Position numbers and translations under genes: made by a program. Below, in pieces: positions 47,842 to 58,112 of a DNA stretch of 64,000 nt (the stretch's first letter is position 1; every line of letters starts with the position of its first letter). Source of the DNA: Legionellaceae bacterium (GTDB taxonomy: Bacteria > Pseudomonadota > Gammaproteobacteria > Legionellales > Legionellaceae); NCBI GenBank assembly GCA_020831865.1, contig JAFIFT010000026.1:1-64000 (forward strand), given 5' to 3'. The notes under the pieces were generated by a model that saw only the letters and a program-made list of their open reading frames with translations, had not been told where the DNA came from and ran no database searches.

Positions 47842-50800
47842 TTATCCCTCTTCCAGAGCCATCAAACTGGCATTACCACCCGCCGCGGTCGTATCGGTAC
47901 AACAATGACGTTCGTGGCAAAAACGATAGAGATAATGTGGGCCACCTGCCTTCGGTCCCGTGCCCGACAAACCTTCTCCCCCAAAGGGTTGCAGTCCGAC
48001 AATTGCCCCGGTAATATTGCGATTCACATAACAATTCCCCACATGCACACGACTGCGGATGTCTTCAACCACATGATTAATCCGGCTATGGATGCCAAAG
48101 GTCAGTCCGTACCCGGTCGCATTAATATCATCAATGACCCTGTCCAGGTCTTTTTTGCGGTAGCGAATAATATGCAGCACCGGGCCAAATATCTCACGAG
48201 GCAAATCCGCAATATGATCAATGGCAATGGCGGTAGGAGGAATAAAAAATCCCGCCGCACACCCATCCGACAGCGAGCATTGTGCCAGAATACGGCCTTT
48301 TTTTTCCCAGGCTGCAATATGATCAGCAATACCGCTTCGTGCCTCTTCATCAATAACCGGACCGACATCCGTACTTAAATAACGCGGATCATCCACTACC
48401 AGTTCCCGCATGGCGCCCTTGATCAAGTCCAGCGTTCGATCGTAAATCTCATCTTGTAAGTAGAGAACACGCAAGGCGGAACAGCGCTGCCCGGCACTGC
48501 CAAAGGCCGATATCAACACATCGCTTGTCACTTGCTCCAGTAAGGCTGACGAGTCGACAATCATCACATTCTGCCCCCCGGTTTCCGCAATCAGGGGGAC
48601 CATTTCACCCTCACGTTGTGCCAGTGTTTGAGCGATAAGCGCTGCTGTTTGTGTCGAGCCGGTAAATACTACCGCCTTCACTCGTTTATCCGCAACCAGT
48701 TTGCCACCAATACGCGCCCCATCTCCGGGCAGCAGCTGCACAACCCCGGCAGGGATACCGGCTTCATGCATCAAGGCAACTGCTTTGGCGGCGATCAGTG
48801 GTGTTTGTTCTGCGGGTTTGGCAATGACACAATTTCCCGTTACCAATGCGGCAATGATCTGGCCGGTAAAGATAGCCAGCGGAAAATTCCAGGGGCTAAT
48901 GCACAACACAATACCACGAGGATGCAAACTCAATTCATTCCGCTCACCAGTGTAGCCTTTCAGCAATTTGGGCTCTGTGAGAATGGCTCTGGCCTGCTCG
49001 GCATAATAATAGCAAAAATCAATCGCTTCCCGCACTTCTGCTACGGCATCAAACCAGGTTTTGCCCGCCTCGAAACAGGCCAGTGCATAAAATGCTTCCC
49101 GATGCGTCTCCAGTAAAGCAGCAAAGCGTTCTATTTTCAGGGCACGCTCGGCAACCGGCAGCTTACTCCACAGTGTAAAGGCCTGCGTTGCAGCCTGTAA
49201 CGCCACATCAATATCAGCTTCAGTAGCATCCATTACACTACCTACGTGCAAGGCTTTGTCCATGGGGCTGTAAACCGTCCGTGGTTCGGCATGTGTTTTT
49301 TTGCCGACGATAACCGCCTGTGACGTCCATGCGGGTAACTCTCGTTCCGGCATGCGCTGTTGTAAATCTGCTATCAACTGACGATCGCTCAGATCCAGTC
49401 CGCGCGAGTTTTTCCGCTCCGGCAAGAAAATATCGGCAGGTGGCACAATCAGTTGGTTGGGTTGATGACATAATTGCGCGGCTTTGGCTACCGGATCTTC
49501 AACCAGACTGGCAATGCTGGCCTTCTCATCCACAATACGATTGACGAAAGAGGAGTTCGCACCATTCTCCAGCAGGCGGCGCACCAGATAGGGTAATAAC
49601 TCTTCATGCTGCCCTACTGGCGCATAAATACGACAGGGAATATTCCATTTCTCTTTGCTCACAATTTCCTGGTAAAGCTCCGCCCCCATCCCATGCAGAC
49701 ATTGAAACTCGAAATCCCGATAATCACCAGCCAATTGCAAGATCACCGCAACAGAGTAGGCATTATGCGTCGCAAACTGAGGATAAATCGCATCCGTCAT
49801 GCTCAGAAGTTTTTTGGCACAGGCTTGAAAGGATACATCCGTGTATACTTTACGGGTAAACACTGGATAATCGCTAAGGCCCTGCATTTGTGCCTTTTTA
49901 ATTTCACTATCCCAGTAAGCTCCTTTGATCAAACGCACATTGATTCGACGTCCTTGGCTTCTGGCCAAATGTGCCACCCAGTCCAACACATAAAACGCAC
50001 GTTTCTGGTAGGATTGCACGGCCAGACCAAAGCCATGCCAACCTGCCAGACTTCGGTCACAAAAGACTTGTTCCATCAGCTCCAGCGAAAGCATCAGACG
50101 CTCGGACTCTTCCGCATCTACCGTCAGACCGATATCATAGGCTTTTGCCAACTGCGCCAGTTCCAGTACGCGCGGTACCATTTTTTCCAAGGCTATTTCG
50201 CGGTGTGTCTCATGATAGCGCGGATAAAGTGCCGATAATTTTATGGAAATACCCGCGCGCTGTGCTATGGCTTTATCCGGATCGGCGCTCTTGCCTATCG
50301 CTTCTATCGAGTTGCGATAGGCTTGCAAATAACGTTGCGCATCGTCTTCCGTCAAGGCGGCCTCACCCAGCATATCATACGAGTACAGGTACCCTTGCGC
50401 CTCCATTTTTTTAGCCCGCTGCAAGGCCTCAGTAATCGTACGTCCCGTTACAAATTGCTTGCTCATAATACGCATTGCTTTATCCACCGCTTTGCGTACC
50501 ACCCCCTCACCGCTCCGGTTCACTAAGGTCATTAAGGCTCTGCTCAGTCGGTTTTCCATTTGTTCCGGTGATAACACCCGTCCGGTCAACATCAGCGCCC
50601 AGGTTGTCGCGTTTACAAAGAACGAAGCGCTCTGGCCACGATGAGCCTGCCAGTTTCCCTGTGCTATTTTATCTTTAATCAAACTGTCTATCGTCGAACT
50701 ATCGGGGACACGCAATAAAGCTTCCGCCAGGCACATCAAGGCCACGCCCTCTTCACTGGATAAGGAGTACTCATTTAAAAAGGAGTCAATGCCGCCACTG

Positions 50801-50988
50801 TTTTTGCGCGCTGCACGCACCTGTTCGACCAAGGTCATTGCTATTTTTTCAATGGCTTCCCGGGTACCATCTGGCACATGCGCATGCTCAATCAATGTGG
50901 GCAGATATTCTGGTTCGGCTATTCGATACGCCTCATTGATTGAAGCCATAAGGCCCTCTAAGGGCTTAACCTTAAAACGCTTAAGCAT
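47842..50988 (-). CDS. putA: Bifunctional proline dehydrogenase/glutamate-semialdehyde dehydrogenase PutA
   Basis: 1048 residues from ATG 50988, which has GGAG 6 bases upstream. The N-terminal half is the FAD-dependent proline dehydrogenase barrel (DAEESERLMLSLELME and RLIKGAYWDSEIK), and the C-terminal half is the aldehyde dehydrogenase with VFTGSTQTAALIAQ, IAETGGQNVMIVDS and catalytic SAGQRCSALR. It oxidises proline to glutamate. There is no N-terminal ribbon-helix-helix DNA-binding domain, so it should not repress its own gene. Confidence 0.95.
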   Translation of the reverse strand: MLKRFKVKPLEGLMASINEAYRIAEPEYLPTLIEHAHVPDGTREAIEKIAMTLVEQVRAARKNSGGIDSFLNEYSLSSEEGVALMCLAEALLRVPDSSTIDSLIKDKIAQGNWQAHRGQSASFFVNATTWALMLTGRVLSPEQMENRLSRALMTLVNRSGEGVVRKAVDKAMRIMSKQFVTGRTITEALQRAKKMEAQGYLYSYDMLGEAALTEDDAQRYLQAYRNSIEAIGKSADPDKAIAQRAGISIKLSALYPRYHETHREIALEKMVPRVLELAQLAKAYDIGLTVDAEESERLMLSLELMEQVFCDRSLAGWHGFGLAVQSYQKRAFYVLDWVAHLARSQGRRINVRLIKGAYWDSEIKKAQMQGLSDYPVFTRKVYTDVSFQACAKKLLSMTDAIYPQFATHNAYSVAVILQLAGDYRDFEFQCLHGMGAELYQEIVSKEKWNIPCRIYAPVGQHEELLPYLVRRLLENGANSSFVNRIVDEKASIASLVEDPVAKAAQLCHQPNQLIVPPADIFLPERKNSRGLDLSDRQLIADLQQRMPERELPAWTSQAVIVGKKTHAEPRTVYSPMDKALHVGSVMDATEADIDVALQAATQAFTLWSKLPVAERALKIERFAALLETHREAFYALACFEAGKTWFDAVAEVREAIDFCYYYAEQARAILTEPKLLKGYTGERNELSLHPRGIVLCISPWNFPLAIFTGQIIAALVTGNCVIAKPAEQTPLIAAKAVALMHEAGIPAGVVQLLPGDGARIGGKLVADKRVKAVVFTGSTQTAALIAQTLAQREGEMVPLIAETGGQNVMIVDSSALLEQVTSDVLISAFGSAGQRCSALRVLYLQDEIYDRTLDLIKGAMRELVVDDPRYLSTDVGPVIDEEARSGIADHIAAWEKKGRILAQCSLSDGCAAGFFIPPTAIAIDHIADLPREIFGPVLHIIRYRKKDLDRVIDDINATGYGLTFGIHSRINHVVEDIRSRVHVGNCYVNRNITGAIVGLQPFGGEGLSGTGPKAGGPHYLYRFCHERHCCTDTTAAGGNASLMALEEG

Positions 50989-51943
50989 AGACTGCTCCAT
51001 AGGGAAATTGACTCTAAAAGGTGAGTCGGTGAAAAAAAATTTGGGCCCGCTGAGCGACCAAGTAGACCTATTCAGCCACAAAAATACCATACATCACAAG
51101 CCCGGATTATTTTAGCTTATCATAAGCATTTTACGGCTGAAAATAGTTTTCCAATCTAAATTAAAACTTATCGCATCAACGCACCCTAATCAGATATGAT
51201 TTGGATCACAATGGCCAAATATTTATCTGTATGGCGATGGTAGGCTACGGTGCGCACTCTGGCCGCTACGGATACACGCGCTCTCCACTCAAATTGGGAG
51301 AAAAAAACACACGATGCAACCCACTGATATTGCAGAATAATTTTTCATCATGAATTTTAACTACCCTATTTAATTTACTTTTACCTCTTTTGTTAATATA
51401 ATGGCCTCGCTTTCAAGCAAGATCCAAGGGTGCGCTGGCGCATGAATTCTTTGGGCCTCATCTGTGCGTATCACGGTTGCCCCCATAGAATTCAGGTTCA
51501 GTCTGGTCCTGCTCAAAGCAAGTACGCACGGGTCAATGCGGGATATATCCGACCTTTTTAACCGGTTGTTTGATGTCCACACATTGACAGAAATCCATTT
51601 GAGTCGGTATGTGATGGTGACGCGCGCAAAGCGAAGGGGCAGTCCTTTACCTTGCCAGCCATGCCTCGAATACCACTCTGGAGAGAACTTACCCTTTGTA
51701 ATGAGACAAAAATTAAAAGTACAACCTGAGTATCGCTTAATAATACTATCTTTCCTGCCTGTCCTGCGACAAGTCATAGGGAACGATAACCCGGCTGTGA
51801 TGACACTCTATCCTCAATCGGTTCTTTGGCTCGCCAGGAGTCTTATGCTCGCTGCAAACCATCGTCCCGGATCCAGTACTAACCCAAGAGTGTCCAGCTT
51901 AACCCCTCGAATCATTATTAATAAGAAAGGAGCAACGTGAGTT
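50989..51943. other. Long stretch without a convincing gene
   Basis: About 950 bases between putA and the L,D-transpeptidase gene. Two long frames overlap on opposite strands (51370-51777 minus, 51464-51940 plus) but neither has a ribosome site or recognisable sequence; one may be a gene remnant. The AAAGGAG at 51934 serves the transpeptidase gene. Confidence 0.4.
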
Positions 51944-52621
51944 ATGAATATGCTTATGACGTTTATTTCCACCGCATTACTTTCTGCCAATCTGGCATCT
52001 AACGCAATCGATACCAATAACCAGCCATTCAATATCGATCAAGAGTTGGTACAACTGTCCAGCCTTGCTCCCGATATTAACCAGCGAGTGCTGAAAATGG
52101 CCCTGACCGCCTATAAAAATGCTGACTTGCAAGGTGCGGTTAAAAAAGAATTACTCACCGTTATTGATTATTCTCTTCCTTCAGCCAAGGAACGCATGTG
52201 GATTTTCGACCTTCAAAAAAATAAATTATTGTATAAACTCAATGTCGCCCATGGTAAAAATTCCGGCGTCGTGGTTCCCCATCATTTTTCCAATAAGAAT
52301 GCCAGCAAGGAATCAAGCCTGGGTACTTTTGTGACCAAAGATACCTACATCGGCTCGAAAGGTTACTCCCTCAATTTGCAGGGACTTGAAAAGGGTTTTA
52401 ATGATCGCGCCTATGCGCGTCGAGTGGTCATGCACGGCGCCTGGTATGTTGAATCCGAATTCATTAAAAAGATGGGACGCGCCGGACGCAGTTGGGGCTG
52501 CCCCTCGATAGCCCAATCGCTGGCCAAGCCCGTCATCAATACTATCAAGGGTGGTTCCGTTATTTTTGCCTATTATCCTGACAAAGAATACCTGCGTAAA
52601 TCAGAGTTCGTGGTTGCCTGA
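51944..52621 (+). CDS. Murein L,D-transpeptidase catalytic-domain protein (YkuD_2 type)
   Basis: 225 residues with an N-terminal signal sequence (about 1-20). The catalytic region has the histidine in RRVVMHGAWYV and the nucleophile in GRSWGCPSI, the SxGCP form of this family. It should form or modify 3-3 peptidoglycan cross-links or link proteins to peptidoglycan in the periplasm. An AAAGGAG lies about 10 bases upstream. Followed by a long inverted repeat. Confidence 0.88.
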   Translation: MNMLMTFISTALLSANLASNAIDTNNQPFNIDQELVQLSSLAPDINQRVLKMALTAYKNADLQGAVKKELLTVIDYSLPSAKERMWIFDLQKNKLLYKLNVAHGKNSGVVVPHHFSNKNASKESSLGTFVTKDTYIGSKGYSLNLQGLEKGFNDRAYARRVVMHGAWYVESEFIKKMGRAGRSWGCPSIAQSLAKPVINTIKGGSVIFAYYPDKEYLRKSEFVVA

Positions 52622-52630
52622 TGGCCAGCC

Positions 52631-52674
52631 AAGGCGTCCATAGCGGGGTCAGCTCAGCCTGCTATGAACGCCTT
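52631..52674. terminator. Long inverted repeat between convergent genes
   Basis: AAGGCGTCCATAGC (52631-52644) and GCTATGAACGCCTT (52661-52674) pair at 13 of 14 positions around a 16-base loop, between the convergent transpeptidase and hdeD genes. There is no clear U-run, so it may be a bidirectional or non-classical terminator, or an mRNA end stabiliser. Confidence 0.5.
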
Positions 52675-52679
52675 TCCGC

Positions 52680-53270
52680 TTATGCTTTAGGCGAAACGTC
52701 AAAACCAGCCGAACGCATGTTGCGCAAGGCAAGGGCTATCAAAATATAGGTCCAGCCACTCACAATCAGCTCAATCGCAATCATCATCCCAATAAACCAC
52801 ACCCCACTCATAGGCCATTTCAATAAAATCAAAATACCCAAAACAATAGCGGCAAGCGCAGACAGCAACATCCACCCCCAACCTGGCGCTCGGTACAGAC
52901 TAAACAGCATGATCAGACGAGACACCCCAATAAAAATAAAAACCCAGGCCAAAAAAGCGGTGATAAGCGTGGAAGCCAGTATGGGATCATAGGAAATTAA
53001 AGCTGCGGCAACGAGGTACAACAGAGCTACCGCTATGTGCCATAACGCTACTCGCCATTCCCTGGAATACCAGGCATCTGTCAACTGTAAAAAGCCCGCC
53101 ATAAATACAAATACCGCAAAAAAATACATACTAAACAAGGTAATCCCCGCAGTGACCCCCAACCCCATCGCTCCTAACAGAACAAACAATAATCCCAGCA
53201 ACAGCAACCAAAACCAACTACGGTTTACTTTCTCGCTTAGCACATTCTGGTGTTTGATATTTTTATTCAT
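52680..53270 (-). CDS. HdeD-family (DUF308) membrane protein
   Basis: 196 residues, six membrane segments in two similar halves, with the FAVFVFMAGFLQLTDAWYSREWR and FLAWVFIFIGVSRLIMLF blocks of HdeD. HdeD of E. coli is an inner-membrane acid-resistance protein. Here the gene stands alone. Confidence 0.85.
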   Translation of the reverse strand: MNKNIKHQNVLSEKVNRSWFWLLLLGLLFVLLGAMGLGVTAGITLFSMYFFAVFVFMAGFLQLTDAWYSREWRVALWHIAVALLYLVAAALISYDPILASTLITAFLAWVFIFIGVSRLIMLFSLYRAPGWGWMLLSALAAIVLGILILLKWPMSGVWFIGMMIAIELIVSGWTYILIALALRNMRSAGFDVSPKA

Positions 53271-53425
53271 GTGTGCGTTATCCTTGTAGAATACAAGTTC
53301 ATGCCCTCGAGGCTGTGCCGTGACACAACCACCTACTCAAGGCAAGTATAGTATAAAAAACGCAAAGACAGGATGTGGAAGTGAGGCTCAGCCTGCCCGT
53401 GCGTCAGCGCTTTCGCAGGCCCTGC

Positions 53426-54781
53426 TCAGGTATGTTGCTCGTGAGGCAAATATCTTTGATGGGCCCTGAAATAACTTAAGGGCGATAATGCTAAAAAATC
53501 ACTGATTTTTTCCATATAGATACAGGAGAATCGCTCTATCTGATACGCAAAAAAGCTGCTTTCCGCGCCGGTGCGAAAGAGCTGGCCCCACTTGGGATTA
53601 AAAACCGCCTCCATCGTTTGTATTAATTCAGAGAGCGTGTTGTCTAAATGTGTCATTTGCCTTAAAATCTGTTCCTTTTCTGCTTTTCGCTCAGGGACAT
53701 TACAAAGCAAGGCCTGTTTTTCCAATTCCTTTTTTTGCTCCATAATTGCCTGAATTTTCTGTTCGATCGTGCGGGTTGCCCGCACCGCCGCCACCTCATG
53801 TCCCAATTCTTCCACCACCAGTGCCGTACGCCAGTTACAGTCTTTTTTCAAGCGAACAATATCACCATAGATGTGGTCACCAATATAGAGAATCTCATCA
53901 CCACTTAAACCCAACTCATCGGCAAACGTGGTTGCATTGCCCCCCTGATAAATACCAGACTGCATTGGACCATAGGTATTACTCATTAATCCTGTGGTTT
54001 TATCCACTGATAAAAACTTCACATTATCGTAAAAGAAGCGCGGCTTATTTGCTAAAACGATGACATATTCAAATAAGTCTAACCAGTGCTCTCCCTTTTC
54101 TAAAAAAGGCCCAATGGCAAAATCCAATAATGACCGAGTATAGTAATAATCCGAGTTAGTGAGGATAAAGAATTTTTTTCCATGCGCAATATACTGCTTC
54201 AGACCATCGACCAGGCGGCGTTCTCGAATCACAAAGCGCGCCAGATCTTTGCTCACTTCTCCTTTCAAACTGCCATCAGCATGAATCAGATCGACCATAT
54301 TACGCACATCATCATTCATTTGATCATATTCCGGCAGACAGTCGGGTTTTTGATCTTTTAAATCAACCAGTGCGGCAAATAACACACAATAAGCAATCGA
54401 GAAAGACGTATCAATAGGCACATATTGGGGATTATTCAAATCAACGTATACGCTGTGATACAGCTTCTTCTGCTCCTCATAACTCATCTGCCTTGTACCA
54501 TGATAACTCAGACGAATAGCACCGAAACGGCTGAGTTTAATAATATTGCCGTTTTTTTTATCAATGACTAATCCCCGGATAGCATCTTGATAGTGAAACT
54601 TAAAATTTCGTATCTCTATTGGATAGCCGCGTTGTTTGACCAGGCCCTCGATAACTAATTGAAACACCAGGCATTCAAAAGCCTCACTGTCATAACGCAC
54701 CAGAGTATGATCCATGTCCAGACCGATATACTGGATTTTACGCATATTCAAAAGACGGTTAATATACACATTATTGTTCAT
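53426..54781 (-). CDS. HAD-family purine 5'-nucleotidase
   Basis: 451 residues. The HAD nucleophile motif is GLDMDHTLVRYD (residues 20-31); TNSDYYYTRSLLDF and GDEILYIGDHIYGDIVRLKK supply motifs II and IV; the C-terminal part is a coiled-coil-rich extension. It matches the HAD-IG cytosolic IMP/GMP-specific 5'-nucleotidase family, which occurs in Legionella and in animals. It should hydrolyse purine nucleoside monophosphates in the cytosol. Confidence 0.9.
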   Translation of the reverse strand: MNNNVYINRLLNMRKIQYIGLDMDHTLVRYDSEAFECLVFQLVIEGLVKQRGYPIEIRNFKFHYQDAIRGLVIDKKNGNIIKLSRFGAIRLSYHGTRQMSYEEQKKLYHSVYVDLNNPQYVPIDTSFSIAYCVLFAALVDLKDQKPDCLPEYDQMNDDVRNMVDLIHADGSLKGEVSKDLARFVIRERRLVDGLKQYIAHGKKFFILTNSDYYYTRSLLDFAIGPFLEKGEHWLDLFEYVIVLANKPRFFYDNVKFLSVDKTTGLMSNTYGPMQSGIYQGGNATTFADELGLSGDEILYIGDHIYGDIVRLKKDCNWRTALVVEELGHEVAAVRATRTIEQKIQAIMEQKKELEKQALLCNVPERKAEKEQILRQMTHLDNTLSELIQTMEAVFNPKWGQLFRTGAESSFFAYQIERFSCIYMEKISDFLALSPLSYFRAHQRYLPHEQHT

Positions 54782-55254
54782 TCATTTTATCCCGTTTGAT
54801 GGTACCGCACATCTTCTGACACAGCAGAGCCGCTCCGGGTCTCATCCCATCACCACCCTCTGGCATCGTAACAAACGCTCCGACTGGCGGTCAGCGTCAA
54901 GCATAGGTATAACGTTAGTCTGCATGCTATGCGTGCGAGCTGAAAACATCCGGCAGTTTTACGCAGAGTAGCAAGCAGTGGCTGGGCTGGCAAGCCCGTA
55001 TCACATGGGAAGTATAGCGGATAGCCATAAACGCGTCTGTTTTCAATAGCATTAAAGACAAAAATTCAGCCTCAACACGGGTACCCGTGCACTGGGATGC
55101 CAGGCTCAGGGACAGCTGGCGGTGCCAAAATCAGGGGGCTATAGTCTATCTCAGCCTCCCGTAGGTTAATACGCTAAAGTGGTTCTCATTGTCCGTGTTC
55201 TCATTTATACTGGTCAAGGTCTTACACGAATTCTCATCTTGATAAGGAGTCGTC
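54782..55254. other. Intergenic stretch with promoter for the secreted-protein gene
   Basis: No gene supported. A good promoter match lies near the right end: TTCTCA (55183-55188), 17-base spacer, TATACT (55206-55211), about 43 bases before the ATG at 55255. Nothing else recognised. Confidence 0.5.
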
Positions 55255-55629
55255 ATGAACAAATCGATAACTGCAACACTTGCGGCACTGTTGCTGATTG
55301 GAACGAGCGCTCACGCAAACTGGGTGTGTAATGTTACGGATGCCAAAGAACAACAATATACCTTCACCGCTCCCGAAGAGGATGATGCAGAAAAAATTGC
55401 CAGCACCGTCTGCACTACTTTTGGCATTCAGTCAAAAGACTGTTTACCTGATTGCTATGACACTGGGGTCAAAAAAAGCCGCTGGCATTGCGTGGTGAGC
55501 AATAAAAAAGAGGAAACCTGGTCTTTTCTCACCCCAAAGAAAGCGCAAGGCATGCAGCTGGCGCAAAGCGTTTGTGATAGCCACAAAATCAGCAAAGCAG
55601 ACTGCCAACCTCTTTGCGTACCGGAATAA
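55255..55629 (+). CDS. Cysteine-rich secreted protein with two duplicated domains
   Basis: 124 residues; AAGGAG lies 6 bases upstream. A signal peptide (cleavage after SAHA, residue 21) is followed by two copies of a 45-50-residue module: NWVCNVTDAKEQQYTF...STVC...KDCLPDC and RWHCVVSNKKEETWSF...QSVC...ADCQPLC. Each module has four cysteines in the same pattern, suggesting two disulfides per module in the periplasm or outside. The family was not recognised. It is expressed alone and ends at an intrinsic terminator. Confidence 0.85.
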   Translation: MNKSITATLAALLLIGTSAHANWVCNVTDAKEQQYTFTAPEEDDAEKIASTVCTTFGIQSKDCLPDCYDTGVKKSRWHCVVSNKKEETWSFLTPKKAQGMQLAQSVCDSHKISKADCQPLCVPE

Positions 55630-55642
55630 CCCCGCCCCAAAC

Positions 55643-55672
55643 AAAAAAGGGAACCTGATAGTTCCCTTTTTT
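55643..55672. terminator. Bidirectional intrinsic terminator
   Basis: AAAAAAGGGAAC-CTGATA-GTTCCCTTTTTT: the stem is flanked by A and T runs, so it can end both the secreted-protein gene and frr, which converge here. Confidence 0.92.
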
Positions 55673-55702
55673 GTTGCATGCCTGATAAAAACACGCTCCA
55701 CT

Positions 55703-56260
55703 CTAAATTTCCATCAAATCTTTTTCTTTATCTGCCAGTATCTTATCAATTTCTGCCACATATTTGTCAGTTAATTTCTGCACTAAATCTGCAGCGCGTC
55801 GCTCATCGTCTTCTGATATTTCCTTTTCCTTCACCAAATCTTTTAAGTGAGTATTGGCATCACGGCGAATATTACGAATGGCGATACGGGCATTTTCCCC
55901 TTCCCCACGCACCACACGTATCATCTCTTTACGCCGCTCTTCCGTCAAAGCAGGCATGGGTACCCGAATGGCATTCCCTGCCGTAGCGGGATTTAAACCT
56001 AAATCTGCAGTCAATATCGCCTTTTCCACACTGGCTACCATTGTTTTTTCCCAAGGAGTCACCAGCAGGGTTCGTGAATCAGCAACACTCACACTCGCTA
56101 CCTGCGACAAAGGGCTTGGATTGCCATAATAGTCAACCATCACATGATCTAATAATCCTGGATTCGCTCGGCCAGTACGGATTTTTCCCAGATCAACACG
56201 CAAGCTGTCAATCGATTTCCGCATGCGTTCTTCTGCTTCTTTTTTAATATTATTAATCAT
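55703..56260 (-). CDS. frr: Ribosome recycling factor
   Basis: 185 residues. Starts [20 protein letters not shown] and contains [17 protein letters not shown] and [26 protein letters not shown]-type blocks of RRF. It splits ribosomes after termination with EF-G. It overlaps pyrH by 8 bases. Confidence 0.97.
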   Translation of the reverse strand: MINNIKKEAEERMRKSIDSLRVDLGKIRTGRANPGLLDHVMVDYYGNPSPLSQVASVSVADSRTLLVTPWEKTMVASVEKAILTADLGLNPATAGNAIRVPMPALTEERRKEMIRVVRGEGENARIAIRNIRRDANTHLKDLVKEKEISEDDERRAADLVQKLTDKYVAEIDKILADKEKDLMEI

Positions 56261-56993
56261 TTTTCGCTCCTACTATAGTCCCTATTTTCTCACCCAATAC
56301 AATTTTTTTAAGCGCACCGGGAGCAGCCATATCAAAAACCTGCAAAGGCATTCCATGCTCCTGGCATAAACAAATAGCCGTCGCATCCATAACCTGCAAA
56401 TTATCGTGGAGCACTTGTTGATAGGTCAGATAATCATAACGTTTAGCATCCGGGAATTTAACCGGATCGGCGCTATATATCCCATCCACCTTGGTCGCTT
56501 TCAAAACGATATCCGCATCCACCTCAATCGCCCGCAAACAGGCGGCAGAATCCGTCGTAAAAAAAGGATTACCGGTACCAGCAGCAAAAATAATAACGTG
56601 GCCATTGCGCAAATGGGTAATGGCTTTGCGACGGTGGAAAGGATCAACCACACCCAGCATCGGAATAGCCGACATCACGCGTGAGGGAAGATCAATACGC
56701 TCCAGTGCATCCCGCAAAGCCAGCGCATTCATAACCGTCGCCAACATCCCCATATGATCACCGGTGACGCGGCCAAGTCCGGCCTCAGACAGGGCTTTTC
56801 CTCTGAAAAGGTTACCGCCACCAATCACCAGACCAACCTGCACTCCCATCGCTATGAGCTCAGCCACATCTTTGGCAATTTTATCCAAAACCAGCGGATC
56901 AATACCAAAGGAACTGTTGCCCATAAGGGCTTCACCACTGCATTTTAACAAGATGCGCCGATATTTCAGCGGCGCATCATTCACTTCACTCAT
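56253..56993 (-). CDS. pyrH: Uridylate kinase
   Basis: 246 residues from ATG 56993, which overlaps the tsf stop by 8 bases; longer frames would run deep into tsf. The amino-acid-kinase motifs [19 protein letters not shown] and [16 protein letters not shown] are present. It makes UDP from UMP. Confidence 0.97.
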   Translation of the reverse strand: MSEVNDAPLKYRRILLKCSGEALMGNSSFGIDPLVLDKIAKDVAELIAMGVQVGLVIGGGNLFRGKALSEAGLGRVTGDHMGMLATVMNALALRDALERIDLPSRVMSAIPMLGVVDPFHRRKAITHLRNGHVIIFAAGTGNPFFTTDSAACLRAIEVDADIVLKATKVDGIYSADPVKFPDAKRYDYLTYQQVLHDNLQVMDATAICLCQEHGMPLQVFDMAAPGALKKIVLGEKIGTIVGAKND

Positions 56994-57870
56994 TCCCACG
57001 CACCTGCGCCATAACCTCTTCCACAAAGTTGTCCGCTTTTTTCTCAATACCTTCACCCACTTCAAAACGGACAAAACTACTGATTTCCGCATTTTTTTCT
57101 TTTAACAACTGGGCAATTTTGATATTGGGATCCTTCACAAACGCTTGTCCCAACAGGCTGACCTCATCTATAAATTTATTAATGCGGCCTTCTATCATCT
57201 TGTCAATAATCTCCTGCGGCTTGCCACTTTCGCGTGCCTGGGCGGTAAAAATTTCACGCTCATTCTCAATCGCATCGGCAGGTACCTGATCACGGCTAAC
57301 CACAATGGGTTTGCTGGCAGCGATGTGCATGGCGATATCTTTGGCTAAGGCCTCATCACCACTTTTCAGTGCAACCATCACTCCAATACGGGAACCGTGC
57401 AAATAGTATCCCACAACGGCATCGGCTTTGAGCAAGTGCAAACGACGGACTTTGATATTTTCACCAATTTTGGCAACCAGTTCCTGACGCCCCTGCTCAA
57501 CCGTTACAGTGCCGCCAAGCAAAGTTTCGTTCAGCAGAGCATCCGCGTCTGCTGCACCGCTGTTCAGGGCGGTTCCGGCCACATTATTGGCAAAAGCGGA
57601 AAAGTTTTCATCCCTGGCCACAAAATCAGTTTCACTGTTGATTTCTAACATCACGGCTGACATCATATCATCTGAGCGAGCGATGACAATCACTCCCTCT
57701 GCGGCAACACGGTCTGCTTTTTTATCGGCTTTAGCCTGACCCGATTTACGCATTTCAACAATAGCTTGTTCAATATCACCGTTCGTTTGCACCAGGAATT
57801 TCTTACATTCCATCATTCCGGCACCGGTACGTTCCCGTAATTGCGCCACCAGGGCTGCTGTAATTGCCAT
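56986..57870 (-). CDS. tsf: Elongation factor Ts
   Basis: 294 residues. UBA-like N-terminal [27 protein letters not shown] and the core [13 protein letters not shown] are diagnostic. It is the nucleotide-exchange factor for EF-Tu. Translation starts 242 bases after rpsB, beyond a terminator-like hairpin. Confidence 0.97.
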   Translation of the reverse strand: MAITAALVAQLRERTGAGMMECKKFLVQTNGDIEQAIVEMRKSGQAKADKKADRVAAEGVIVIARSDDMMSAVMLEINSETDFVARDENFSAFANNVAGTALNSGAADADALLNETLLGGTVTVEQGRQELVAKIGENIKVRRLHLLKADAVVGYYLHGSRIGVMVALKSGDEALAKDIAMHIAASKPIVVSRDQVPADAIENEREIFTAQARESGKPQEIIDKMIEGRINKFIDEVSLLGQAFVKDPNIKIAQLLKEKNAEISSFVRFEVGEGIEKKADNFVEEVMAQVRGNE

Positions 57871-58056
57871 TCTTCATCTCCTCCACAATACGAGGCCATT
57901 TGACAAAATGGATCGATCGGCAGGTGCAGACAACAGGCTGTTGGGGTAAAGAAGAGACGCTCGTTTAACAGTGGAGCCACTCTATTTTTTATTTACCCGA
58001 CACTCACCCCTCGTGCTGCGTTTTTTGATCCATACACCATTCTGCCATCAGGCTCT

Positions 58057-58101
58057 AAAAAAAAGGGGGGCATGCCTAAAAAGTATAAGCATAGCTCCCC
58101 C
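58057..58101 (-). terminator. Terminator/attenuator between rpsB and tsf
   Basis: On the minus strand GGGGGAGCTATGC pairs with GCATGCCCCCC across a T-rich loop and is followed by eight Ts (58057-58064). A partial terminator at this place would lower tsf relative to rpsB, as described for E. coli. Confidence 0.8.
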
Positions 58102-58112
58102 TGCCTGTTCTA

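Noticed and set aside
51370-51940. Opposed frames of 135 codons (minus) and 158 codons (plus)
   Set aside because: No ribosome site, no recognisable domain, and they overlap each other almost fully; left as an unassigned stretch.
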